Source: a virus
DNA: 57,515 bases
IMG/VR virus record: IMGVR_UViG_3300042549_001260
Location: 1 to 57,515 of that record
Direction: 5' to 3' (one strand)
This document shows, piece after piece, positions 47,927 through 56,911 of the stretch (within the stretch, counting starts at the first letter, position 1; each line of letters begins with the position of its first letter). The translations under genes were made by a program, and so were the position numbers. The notes beneath the pieces were generated by a model. It was not told the origin of the DNA. It worked only from the letters and a program-made list of their open reading frames with translations, and did not search any database.

Positions 47927-50440
47927 ATGGCAACAGGCTATATCCGCAACGACACTACAAACAACATTGCCAATGGTAATATTATCAATGCTGCCGATTT
48001 GGATGGTGAGTTCGATGCTATTCAAGCAGCCTACGATGTTACTACTGGTCATGACCATGATGGTACGGTTGGTGGTGGTGCACCCATCAAGGCACTTGGA
48101 CCTGCTCAGGATGTTGTCATCACAACCTCAGTGGTTCGCCCCAAGACTGACAATACGGTTGACTTGGGCACCTCTACGTTGGAGTTCAAAGACCTCTATC
48201 TGGATGGCACTGCCAAAGTAGACACACTGACTGTTGACGAGAATGCCTCTGTCACTGGCACTCTGAATGTCACTGGCACAACAACCCTCGGTACCGTAAA
48301 CGTCACTACTATTGATACTACAAACCTTGAAGTCACTAACCTGAAAGCTAAAGATGGTACTGCTGCAGGCTCCATTGCTGACTCAACAGGTGTGGTCACT
48401 CTGGCTTCTTCAGTTCTGACTACCGCAGACATTAATGGTGGTACTGTTGATGGTGCTGTTATTGGTGGGGCATCTGCTGCTGCTGGTACCTTCACCACTG
48501 CTACAGCCACTACGGGCAACATTACGACCGTCAATGCTACTACCGTTGACACTACTAATATTGAAGTCACTAATATCAAAGCCAAGGATGGCACAGCATC
48601 AGCCACTATTGCTGACACTACTGGTGTTATGACTGTTGCTTCTCTTGTTGCTACCACTGCAGACATCAATGGGGGTACGGTTGATAACGCTACCATTGCT
48701 ACCTCTGACATCACTGTAGGGGCAGGCAAAACACTCAATGTGTCTGCAGGAACCCTGACCCTTGCTGATAATCAGATCAGTGGTGATAAGGTTGAGGGTG
48801 GCACAATTAATGCTATCACCATCAACACCCTTGGTTCTACTACAGGCAACATCACTACGGTGAATGCTACTACCGTTGATACGACCAACATCGAAGTAAC
48901 TAACATCAAGGCCAAGGATGGCACCGCAGCAGGCTCCATTGCAGACAGCACGGGCGTAGTTACGCTGGCCTCTTCTGTGTTGACCACAACGGACATCAAC
49001 GGTGGTACGATTGATGGTACTACGATTGGTGGTTCTTCTGCTGGCGCTGGCACCTTTACTACCGCTACCGCCACTACGGGCAACATCACCACAGTCAACG
49101 CCACGACCGTGGACACCACCAACATTGAAGTCACCACCATCAAGGCTAAGGATGGCACCTCTGCGGGTTCGATTGCGGACTCGACGGGCGTAGTCACTCT
49201 GGCTTCTTCTGTGTTGACAACGACTGACATCAACGGCGGCACTGTTGATGGTGCTGTTATTGGTGGGGCATCTGCTGCTGCTGGTACCTTCACCACGGTG
49301 ACTGCTTCTGGCGATTTGACCATCCCCGACAAGATCGTCCATTCCGGAGACACCAACACCGCCATTCGCTTCCCTGCGGCTGATACCGTGACGATTGAGA
49401 CGAGTGGCACCGAGCGCATGAGGATTACCTCTGCGGGTAACGTAGGTATCGGAACTACCTCCCCCTCCAATCTGCTTACGGTAAAGTCCGCCACCACGTC
49501 AGCGGCGGCGTGGTTTCAGACTACAGGGGCGTCCGACCAGACAATAACCCTCGGTGATCCAGATATTATTGCCAACGATTGCGGCGTATACGGAAGAACG
49601 ACCGGGAGCTTCGTGTTTCAGAACTCTGGTGGGGCGTTTGTCTGGAAGTACGCAAGCGGCACTGAGCGCATGCGGATCGACACATCAGGCAACGTGGGGA
49701 TTGGAACGAGTTCTCCTACAACTGCGCTTGACGTGAACGGTAACGTAACGATCACGGATAAGATCATCCATTCCGGAGACACCAACACTGCGATCCGTTT
49801 CCCTGCGGCTGATACCGTGACGGTGGAGACGGATGGGGCTGAGCGGCTTCGGGTCACTAGCACGGGCAACGTAGGGATTGGGACGACGACCCCTGCCGGA
49901 CTCCTTGAGGTCTTTGACGTTCTCACCGTCCCCGCCAGAAACACCACGACCATTGCCAGCAAGCGCGGCCTGTCTATCTACAACAACCAGTCCGCTGGCT
50001 CTGTGGATACCACCCTTGTCTACGGCAATACGGCGGCCGCTTACCTTGCCATCGGCAACCACAACGGGACCAGCTACGCTGAGCGCATGAGGATCACCCC
50101 TGCGGGCAACGTGCTAATCGGTGGAACCGCAACCCCTGCATCCGCTACGGCATCCTTGGCGATCTTCAACGGGACTGCACCGACCGGATCGGTCACAAAT
50201 GGTGTCGTTCTTTATGCCGAGGACGTGTCGTCTAGCAGCGAACTGAAGGTCCGAGATGAAGCGGGCAACGTTACCACCCTGTCGCCCCACAACTTCGACC
50301 TAATCCCGGAAGGCCCGTCTGAAGATATGGCGTGGTCTTACTACTCAGAGCGTGACGGCAAGCGCATCAACGTGGATATGCTCAAGGCGATCCGCTTGCT
50401 GGAAAGCATCACTGGTGAGAAACTGGTGCATATCGTTTAA
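47927..50440 (+). CDS. tail fibre / spike protein
   Basis: 837 aa. The N-terminal attachment region (ATGYIRNDTTNNIANGNIIN, DHDGTVGGGAPIK) is followed by three to four repeats built on TTVNATTVDTTNIEVTNIKA, ADSTGVVTLASSVLTT and INGGTVDGAVIGG. Two repeats of DKIVHSGDTNTAIRFPAADT with SAGNVGIGTTSP follow, then a compact end DMAWSYYSERDGKRINVD. It should bind the host receptor. The last third is richer in G+C, a sign of mosaic exchange. Confidence 0.88.
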   Translation: MATGYIRNDTTNNIANGNIINAADLDGEFDAIQAAYDVTTGHDHDGTVGGGAPIKALGPAQDVVITTSVVRPKTDNTVDLGTSTLEFKDLYLDGTAKVDTLTVDENASVTGTLNVTGTTTLGTVNVTTIDTTNLEVTNLKAKDGTAAGSIADSTGVVTLASSVLTTADINGGTVDGAVIGGASAAAGTFTTATATTGNITTVNATTVDTTNIEVTNIKAKDGTASATIADTTGVMTVASLVATTADINGGTVDNATIATSDITVGAGKTLNVSAGTLTLADNQISGDKVEGGTINAITINTLGSTTGNITTVNATTVDTTNIEVTNIKAKDGTAAGSIADSTGVVTLASSVLTTTDINGGTIDGTTIGGSSAGAGTFTTATATTGNITTVNATTVDTTNIEVTTIKAKDGTSAGSIADSTGVVTLASSVLTTTDINGGTVDGAVIGGASAAAGTFTTVTASGDLTIPDKIVHSGDTNTAIRFPAADTVTIETSGTERMRITSAGNVGIGTTSPSNLLTVKSATTSAAAWFQTTGASDQTITLGDPDIIANDCGVYGRTTGSFVFQNSGGAFVWKYASGTERMRIDTSGNVGIGTSSPTTALDVNGNVTITDKIIHSGDTNTAIRFPAADTVTVETDGAERLRVTSTGNVGIGTTTPAGLLEVFDVLTVPARNTTTIASKRGLSIYNNQSAGSVDTTLVYGNTAAAYLAIGNHNGTSYAERMRITPAGNVLIGGTATPASATASLAIFNGTAPTGSVTNGVVLYAEDVSSSSELKVRDEAGNVTTLSPHNFDLIPEGPSEDMAWSYYSERDGKRINVDMLKAIRLLESITGEKLVHIV
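48443..48498 (+). repeat. 56-bp direct repeat in the fibre gene, copy 1
   Basis: Fifty-six bases identical to 49241-49296, 798 bp apart and in the same frame. Recombination between them would remove 266 codons without breaking the frame. Confidence 0.95.
49241..49296 (+). repeat. 56-bp direct repeat in the fibre gene, copy 2
   Basis: Perfect partner of the repeat at 48443-48498; it marks the end of the repetitive part of the fibre shaft and the start of the GC-richer tip-coding part. Confidence 0.95.
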
Positions 50441-50466
50441 CCCCCAACCCCGAAAGGAGGATCAAG

Positions 50467-50679
50467 ATGGCCGAGAAAAAACCATTCGTCATCACGATCG
50501 ACAACAAAGACTACACTGAGGACCAACTGAACGATCAGCAGAAGGTTCTCATCAACCACATTGCTGATCTGGACCGCAAGATGGGTTCTGCTCAGTTCAA
50601 CCTAGACCAACTGCGTGTGGGCCGTGATGCCTTCGTCAATATGCTTACCGCCTCGCTGGCACAAGGAGAAACCGAATGA
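50467..50679 (+). CDS. DUF6447-like small protein (70 aa)
   Basis: FVITIDNKDYTEDQLNDQQK and LINHIADLDRKMGSAQFNLD, then QLRVGRDAFVNML. A short strand pair followed by two helices, found next to tail-fibre genes of marine phages; possible fibre assembly role. AAAGGAGGA ribosome-binding site. Confidence 0.8.
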   Translation: MAEKKPFVITIDNKDYTEDQLNDQQKVLINHIADLDRKMGSAQFNLDQLRVGRDAFVNMLTASLAQGETE

Positions 50680-50978
50680 CCGCCACTATCACTTGGGCCA
50701 TCGCCCAGCTTGACCGCAATGCCACGGATGGTGGTGTGACGGTTGCCCACTGGACTGTTTCTGCCGTTGATGGGGACCACAGTGCCTCGTCCTATGGCAC
50801 CGCAGGCTTCACTCCTGACGCCACCGCACCGGGCTTCAAGCCCTATGACCAACTCACCGAAGCTGATGTTCTGGCATGGGTCTGGGGATCAGTGGACAAG
50901 GCTGAGACGGAAGCTGCCCTGCAGAGCCAGATTGATGCTCAGAAAGCTCCTACCACCCTGACAGGGACACCTTGGTAA
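50676..50978 (+). CDS. fibre-associated protein (100 aa), DUF7936-like
   Basis: ATITWAIAQLDRNATDGGVT, AHWTVSAVDGDHSASSYGT and QLTEADVLAWVWGSVDKAET. This pattern (I-x-W-x-I-x-x-L-x-R...V-x-x-x-H-W and V-x-x-W-V) occurs behind phage fibre genes. It may be a fibre chaperone or tip protein. ATGA overlap with the upstream gene. Confidence 0.8.
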   Translation: MTATITWAIAQLDRNATDGGVTVAHWTVSAVDGDHSASSYGTAGFTPDATAPGFKPYDQLTEADVLAWVWGSVDKAETEAALQSQIDAQKAPTTLTGTPW

Positions 50979-50983
50979 AGTAC

Positions 50984-51012
50984 TTGTAATAGGTTACGAT
51001 TTATAGTACAAT
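50984..51012 (+). promoter_or_regulatory. sigma70-like promoter before the 1511-aa gene
   Basis: TTGTAA (50984-50989), 17-bp spacer, TACAAT (51007-51012), in the 58-bp gap before a GTG-started giant gene. It would supply the internal virion protein genes with their own transcription. Confidence 0.6.
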
Positions 51013-51036
51013 AGAAGAATAAACTGGAGAGCCTCT

Positions 51037-54000
51037 GTGGATTTCGATACCAATCAAAAATATAGCCTACTCTCTAAGATGGGTTACAATGGTCCTGCAG
51101 AAGGTCCAGCCATGGAGGCTTTCATCCAATCCAGTCCGGGTGTAGCTGCTCGTATGGGCAAGTTCTCTCGTGCTCTCCAGAAGCGTACTAGCACAACTAC
51201 TGGCGGCATGGCTGCGGGTGGTCAGGTCTCTGGGTATGCTGCTGGTGGATTTGTCGTTAAGGGGCCTGTTGGGAAGGATGGTCAATATCAAGTCCTAGAT
51301 TCAAGTGGTAAAGTTGTGGCAACACACCCCAACAAAGCTACGGCTGATGCAGATGTTAAAAAAAGAAATACTCCCACTACACCTGCAGTTAAGCCTGTAG
51401 CTACTGCTGCCCCTGCAACTACTGCTAAACCTACTACATCTAGTTTTCTATCCAGCCTTCTATCTAAACCTGTAGCTACCCCTACTGCTACCCCTACTGC
51501 TGCCTCTGTAGCTAAACCTGTGGCTGCTCCTGCAGTAACTCCTACTGCTGCTCCTGTAGCTAAACCTGTGGCTGCTCCTGTAGCTAAACCTGTGGCTGCT
51601 CCTGTAGCTAAACCTGCTGCTGCTAAGCCTACGGAGATTGTGGTCGGTTTTAGAGAGGTAGACAAAGGTTTTATTCCCATTCTGCAGAATACTACTACCG
51701 GAGTAAAGAGCGAAGGGCCTCGTCAGGGCACCCAACCCATTGTAACTGCAGCACCCACTACTCCTGCTACTTCCACCGCTGCCCCTGCAGTTAAGCCTGT
51801 AACTACCCCTACTACACCTGCAGTTAAACCCCCCACAACCCCACCTGTAGTAACTCCTAACCCTGCTGCTGTAGTTAAACCTGTGACTGCTGCCCCTGCA
51901 AAGAGTGGTGGGACAGTCCTATCAGAAGCTTTGATTAAAGACCCTACCTCTCTCACCACTGAGGCTGACGTAGCAAAGATTGCAGTAACTCCTGAAACCC
52001 TGATTGCTCCGGGTGCGGGTCAAGTCACGGATCAAACGACAGCCACTACTACTGCTGCTCCTGCGGCTGCACAGGCTGCTACTGTCACGCCAACTCCCGC
52101 CTCAATCATGCAGGCTACTCAGGTTGGGGCTGCAGTTAAAAAAGTTGCAGAAGGGACCGATGCTGCTACCGGAAAAGTCTCTGACGAAGTGACTGCACAG
52201 ACAATGGATGCTAAACAACTGGCTTCCCTTGGCCTCTCTGCACCCCAGATTAACCAGATTCGTCAGGTGCTAGATACTGGCGACATGAAAGTGACTCCTG
52301 ACCAGTTAGCTCAGGCTGCTACTCTCGCAAGTCAGGGTATGTCCCTCCCCGAGGCTATTGCTCAGGTTACTGGTCAGGCTAGGGATGTTGTTGCAGCAAA
52401 GTTCTCTGCTAAGACCCCCACTGCTCAGGCTGTCACTGACTACCAGATGGGTCAGATTGGTGTTGCCGAGGGTAAAGTTGCACAAGAAGAACTTGCCAAG
52501 GTTGCTGGTAAGGATCAGACTGCTGCTCAGGCCGTTGCTCAACAAACCCTTTTTACTGCAAAAGAAGCCTTCTCCAAGGGTCAGATCACTGCAGACCAGC
52601 TTGCCAAGGCTCAGACCGAGTATGATAAAATCACTACCCAGATTGCAGAGGGTCAAGTAGGGTCGAAAGAACTTGTTGCTGCAAAAGGTCTCGGCCTCAG
52701 TGCAGAGCAGGCTGCTAGTGTACAAGCTGACTATGCAGGAACTCTTGAGGCTGCTCAGGGTAAGGTTGAGGCTGGCGAACTGATTGATGCTAAGACTTCT
52801 TACAACCTTCCCCCGACTCAGGCTGCTACTCTCAACGAGACTGTGGTCCAAGATGCGGCAAAGGCTGGAGAGTTCCCAACTGCTGAGGCTGCTAAGAGTT
52901 CCTTCCAGCAAACCCTGCAGGCTGCTCAGGGCAAGGTTGGTGCTACCGAACTGGTGAATGCCAAGGATATTGTTCAGGCTGAACAGGCTGTGCAAGCAGT
53001 GGCTGCTACCATGACTGCACTCAACTCTGCTTCTGTCGCTGTAGCCCAGACGGGTACACTCTCTCAGGCTGCTCTGGCTAAGGCTGAACTGGGCACTGTC
53101 CCTCCCTCTGCTACTGTATCCGGTCAGATGTCCAAGCTGATGGAACAGTTCAACAACGGCACCCCTGCGTGGGCTGCTGGTGCTATCCGTGCGGCTAATG
53201 CTGCTATGGCTGCTCGTGGTATCGGTGGTAGCTCTATGGCTGGTGCTGCTATTGTTCAGGCTGCTATGGAGGCTGCAACCCCTATCGCCGCTCAGGATGC
53301 TCAGGCATTCATGCAGATGGAGATGTCTAACGTAGACAGGCGTCAACAGGTCTCTCTGGCCAATGCTGCTGCACAACAGGGTATGGAACTCACCAACCTG
53401 AATAACCGTCAACAGGCTGCTCTGCAGAATAGCACTAACTCCTTTGCTCTTCAGTCCCAGAACCTGTCCAACCAGCAGTCTGTGGTCCTAGCCAATGCTC
53501 AGATGAAGGCTGCTCTTCAGGGTCAGGCTTTGGGTATTGTTGCTCAGTCAGCAATCACAAATGCTGCACGTTATGCAGAAGTCAACAACATCAACTTGAA
53601 TAATGAACAGCAGGTTCTTCTGCAGCGTAGTGCTCAGGCTCTCCAAGTTGAACTGACTAACCTTGATGCTACCCAACAGACTGCCCTTGCCAACCTTCAG
53701 GTTCAGGCTGCACTCCGTGGCCAAGAGTTGACTGGTGAACAGCAGGTTGCAATGCTTAAGTCCACTCAGGCCTTCCAGTCTGCAGAGTTTGGTGCCAATG
53801 CTAAGCAACAAGCATTCCTGCAGGATGCTGCTGCACGTCTTGCCCTTGAGGGTAAGGTGATGGACATCACTCAGCAGACGGCCATGTTTAACGCAAGTCG
53901 TATTGCCTCTGTCAACGATGTAAACTTGACAAATGAACAACAGGTTCTTCTACAGAGAAGCTCAGAAAATCTGCAGGTTGACTTGGCCAACTTGTCCTCC

Positions 54001-55572
54001 TCACAGCAAACTGCCTTGGCTAACGCTCAGTTGAGAGCTACTCTGCAGGGTCAAATCCTGACGAATGAACAGCAGGCTGCGGTACTCAATGCTGCTCGTT
54101 ATGCTGAGTCTAATAACTTGAACCTGTCAAACCGTCAGCAGGCCTTCATTCAGGACGCTAACATTCGGGCATCTCTAACAGGTCAAGTATTGTCTAACCA
54201 ACAGCAGGCAGCACTGTACAATGTCTCTCGCATTGCTGAGGTGCAGGACATCAACATCACCAATGAGCAGCAAGCTCTGATCCTGAAGTCTACACAGTCT
54301 TTGGAAGTAGACTTGACCAACGTCAATAACCGTCAGCAGTCTGCACTGGCTAACGCTCAACTTCGTGCATCCTTGCAGGGACAAGTTCTTGGTAATGAGC
54401 AGCAGGTTGCCATCCTCAATGCAGAGCGTTATGCAGAGGTCAATAATATTAACTTGAACAACAAGCAGCAGGCCTTCGTTCAAGACTTTGTTGCACGGAC
54501 GACGATGGAAGGTAAGGTGTTGGATAATCGTCAGCAGACTGCCATCTTCAACGTAGCTAATCAAATCCAAGAGCGTGGTGTTGAGCTTGATAATGAGCAG
54601 CAGACTCGCCTCTTCAACATGTCAAATACCGTTAATGTCGATCTGGCTAACCTGAGCAATCGTCAACAGACTGCTCTTGCTAATGCTCAGATTGAGGCTG
54701 CTATCCGTGGTCAGGAGTTGACAAATGCTCAGCAGACTGGTACACTGAATGCTGCCCGTATCGGTGAGATTGCTAACCTTAACTTTACTGCAGACCAGCA
54801 GAGAGCTATGGAGAATGCAAGGCTGGCACAGACTGTTGATATTGAGAACCTGAACTCTCGCTCTGCTAAGGTTCTTGCCGATGCTGCTGCTATGGCCAAT
54901 GTTGACATCACTAACTTGAATAACCGTCAGCAGGCTCAGGTCCAGAACGCTCAGAACTTCTTGCAGATGGACCTCGCTAATCTCGATAATGAACAACAGA
55001 CTGCAATCTTTACGAGCCAGTCAGTCATCAACGGGATGCTTTCGGATCAGGCTGCTGTCAATGCTGCTGCACAGTTCAATGCTGCCAGTAAGAACCAGAC
55101 TGACCAGTTCTTTGCTGATATGTCGTCCAATATCTCTAGATTCAATACTGAACAGAAGAACGCAATCAACCAGTTCAATGCTGGTGAGACCAACGCTACT
55201 TCCCGTTTCAATGCTCAGATCGAAGCTGCTAGGGACCAGTTCAATGCCAACAACTCTCTGGTGATTGCTCAGGCCAATGCTGTCTGGAGACAGAATGTTT
55301 CTACTGTGGACACTTCTGCACAGAATGAAGCCAACATGGAAGCCGCCCGTACTGAGAATGCTTTGACAGCCAAGGCCCTTGACCAGATTTGGCAGAAGGA
55401 GAGGGATGTTCTTGCGTATGCCTTTACTGCTCTTGAGTCTGAGAAGGATCGTGCGGTTGAACTCCTGCTTGGGGACAAGAGGGAAGAACTCACTAAGTGG
55501 GAAGCATCTCAGGCTGAGAAGGGTGCAAAAGCAGAACTACTTGTACGTGCCATCTTTGGAGGCTGGGGATAA
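51037..55572 (+). CDS. giant repetitive internal virion protein (1511 aa), GTG start
   Basis: Three parts. The first 75 residues include MGYNGPAEGPAMEAFIQSSP and a Gly-rich GGQVSGYAAGGFV. A Pro/Ala/Thr-rich region (about 110-300) has APVAKPVAAPVAKP repeats encoded by a 24-bp tandem unit. From about 770 to 1340 a long Gln/Asn-rich array repeats L-x-N-x-Q-Q-x-x-L-x-N-A-Q (for example NNRQQAALQNSTNS, SSQQTALANAQLRA). The end is charged and helical. Probably an internal core protein spanning the envelope during ejection; no enzyme motif seen. Confidence 0.8.
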   Translation: MDFDTNQKYSLLSKMGYNGPAEGPAMEAFIQSSPGVAARMGKFSRALQKRTSTTTGGMAAGGQVSGYAAGGFVVKGPVGKDGQYQVLDSSGKVVATHPNKATADADVKKRNTPTTPAVKPVATAAPATTAKPTTSSFLSSLLSKPVATPTATPTAASVAKPVAAPAVTPTAAPVAKPVAAPVAKPVAAPVAKPAAAKPTEIVVGFREVDKGFIPILQNTTTGVKSEGPRQGTQPIVTAAPTTPATSTAAPAVKPVTTPTTPAVKPPTTPPVVTPNPAAVVKPVTAAPAKSGGTVLSEALIKDPTSLTTEADVAKIAVTPETLIAPGAGQVTDQTTATTTAAPAAAQAATVTPTPASIMQATQVGAAVKKVAEGTDAATGKVSDEVTAQTMDAKQLASLGLSAPQINQIRQVLDTGDMKVTPDQLAQAATLASQGMSLPEAIAQVTGQARDVVAAKFSAKTPTAQAVTDYQMGQIGVAEGKVAQEELAKVAGKDQTAAQAVAQQTLFTAKEAFSKGQITADQLAKAQTEYDKITTQIAEGQVGSKELVAAKGLGLSAEQAASVQADYAGTLEAAQGKVEAGELIDAKTSYNLPPTQAATLNETVVQDAAKAGEFPTAEAAKSSFQQTLQAAQGKVGATELVNAKDIVQAEQAVQAVAATMTALNSASVAVAQTGTLSQAALAKAELGTVPPSATVSGQMSKLMEQFNNGTPAWAAGAIRAANAAMAARGIGGSSMAGAAIVQAAMEAATPIAAQDAQAFMQMEMSNVDRRQQVSLANAAAQQGMELTNLNNRQQAALQNSTNSFALQSQNLSNQQSVVLANAQMKAALQGQALGIVAQSAITNAARYAEVNNINLNNEQQVLLQRSAQALQVELTNLDATQQTALANLQVQAALRGQELTGEQQVAMLKSTQAFQSAEFGANAKQQAFLQDAAARLALEGKVMDITQQTAMFNASRIASVNDVNLTNEQQVLLQRSSENLQVDLANLSSSQQTALANAQLRATLQGQILTNEQQAAVLNAARYAESNNLNLSNRQQAFIQDANIRASLTGQVLSNQQQAALYNVSRIAEVQDINITNEQQALILKSTQSLEVDLTNVNNRQQSALANAQLRASLQGQVLGNEQQVAILNAERYAEVNNINLNNKQQAFVQDFVARTTMEGKVLDNRQQTAIFNVANQIQERGVELDNEQQTRLFNMSNTVNVDLANLSNRQQTALANAQIEAAIRGQELTNAQQTGTLNAARIGEIANLNFTADQQRAMENARLAQTVDIENLNSRSAKVLADAAAMANVDITNLNNRQQAQVQNAQNFLQMDLANLDNEQQTAIFTSQSVINGMLSDQAAVNAAAQFNAASKNQTDQFFADMSSNISRFNTEQKNAINQFNAGETNATSRFNAQIEAARDQFNANNSLVIAQANAVWRQNVSTVDTSAQNEANMEAARTENALTAKALDQIWQKERDVLAYAFTALESEKDRAVELLLGDKREELTKWEASQAEKGAKAELLVRAIFGGWG

Positions 55573-56354
55573 TGAAGTACGCTAAGAACTACCTTAATAC
55601 TGCAAGTCTTGCAGACCGTATCAGCGAGTCAGTTTCAGAAGGTAAGTCCCTGAAAGCTGCTGGCGGTCTTGGTGCACGTGAAGAAAGAAAGAAGGCCCGT
55701 CTTGAGGGTGATGCAGACTTCGAGACCATTCGTGCTGGCTACTTCAACGACATCAGAAATATGTTCTCAGATGTAATCCCTGTTGCAGAAAAAGAAAAGC
55801 TCCCGCCTGTTGAGGCCATCTCCTCAGACGAGTCTATGAGGTTTCCGGGGGAGGGGGACTACGTAGGTTACCAGAGGTCGTATTCTGCTTATGCTTCTGA
55901 AGATGCTGATCGTATCAAAGGTAAACTGGTCGCAAGAGGTATGCCAGAGCATGTCGCAGAAGGCTTTGTGATGAACTTTGCTGATGAGAGTAATCTAGAC
56001 CCCCTTATCAATGAAGAGAACCCTACCGTCAAAGGCTCTCGTGGTGGTTTTGGTCTGTACCAACTGACTGGTCCCCGTAGAGTTGCGTATGAGGAGTTTG
56101 CTGAGCGTCAGGGTATCGACCCCACTAACCCAATGGAACAAGAGGATGCCCAGCTTAGCTTTCTGTATCAAGAAATCCAAGGTAAAGAAAAAGAAGCTTG
56201 GAACACCATTCAGACTGCAAACAATGCTGGAACTGCTGCGGCATACGTTGCAAAGTACTTCCTGAGACCTGCAGAAGAGCACCTGAACGCTCGAATTAAA
56301 AAATACACAGGGCGTCCTGTAGACTACACGATTAAACCTAAGTCACGTCCGTAA
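55572..56354 (+). CDS. virion-associated lysozyme / transglycosylase
   Basis: 260 aa. The C-terminal half has VMNFADESNLDPLINEEN and GSRGGFGLYQLTGPRR, the tail-lysozyme pattern with the likely catalytic Glu in DESNLDP, then a helical bundle ending AYVAKYFLRP. It should open peptidoglycan locally during DNA entry. TAATG overlap with the giant gene supports co-assembly of the two products. Confidence 0.85.
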   Translation: MKYAKNYLNTASLADRISESVSEGKSLKAAGGLGAREERKKARLEGDADFETIRAGYFNDIRNMFSDVIPVAEKEKLPPVEAISSDESMRFPGEGDYVGYQRSYSAYASEDADRIKGKLVARGMPEHVAEGFVMNFADESNLDPLINEENPTVKGSRGGFGLYQLTGPRRVAYEEFAERQGIDPTNPMEQEDAQLSFLYQEIQGKEKEAWNTIQTANNAGTAAAYVAKYFLRPAEEHLNARIKKYTGRPVDYTIKPKSRP

Positions 56355-56368
56355 AGAGAAGCACGATA

Positions 56369-56911
56369 ATGAAACAGTTTAGTGGCCCTATTCCCGGTCA
56401 GTCCTTGACCAACCCCCCTAAGAACTACGCTTGGGAAAGACCCCCGGAGATCAATGATCCCGAAGAAGCAATCCAGATGCACCTCACCAGATTGTCTGAG
56501 CCTGAGATGCTTGGGGGTGTTCTTGACCTGCTTGAATTGGAAGACTTGGACATCCAGACCCTCGTAGTTGGTATCATGCGGGGTGCTGTGGCCAGTGGGA
56601 TACACTCTGTAGACGTAGGTCTTATTGTTGCTCCTGTCGTCCACGAATACATCAAGCAGGCTGCTAAAGCCACTGGCATTGAGGCTGAGGATGGCTTCGA
56701 GGACAAGGCTGCTAAAGAGAGACAGCGGCAGTACACTGTTTCTAAGAGAGCCAGAAAGATGTTGGCTGACATGGGTGTGAAGCCTAAAGAAGATGTAAAA
56801 GAAATCTCAATGGAAGAGCCTGCAGAGGCAGAGGGTATGGGAGCTATGGGAGAGATGCCCATGGAAGCTCCTGTTGAATCTAAAGGTCTTATGGCTCGGG
56901 GGGCAATGTAA
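56369..56911 (+). CDS. virion-module hypothetical protein (180 aa)
   Basis: SEPEMLGGVLDLLELEDLDI, VVGIMRGAVASGIHSVDVGL and HEYIKQAAKATGIEAEDG; the C-terminus is Met/Glu-rich. The helical middle recalls small virion proteins between lysozyme and core genes. Its stop overlaps the next ATG (TAATG). Function unknown. Confidence 0.75.
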   Translation: MKQFSGPIPGQSLTNPPKNYAWERPPEINDPEEAIQMHLTRLSEPEMLGGVLDLLELEDLDIQTLVVGIMRGAVASGIHSVDVGLIVAPVVHEYIKQAAKATGIEAEDGFEDKAAKERQRQYTVSKRARKMLADMGVKPKEDVKEISMEEPAEAEGMGAMGEMPMEAPVESKGLMARGAM

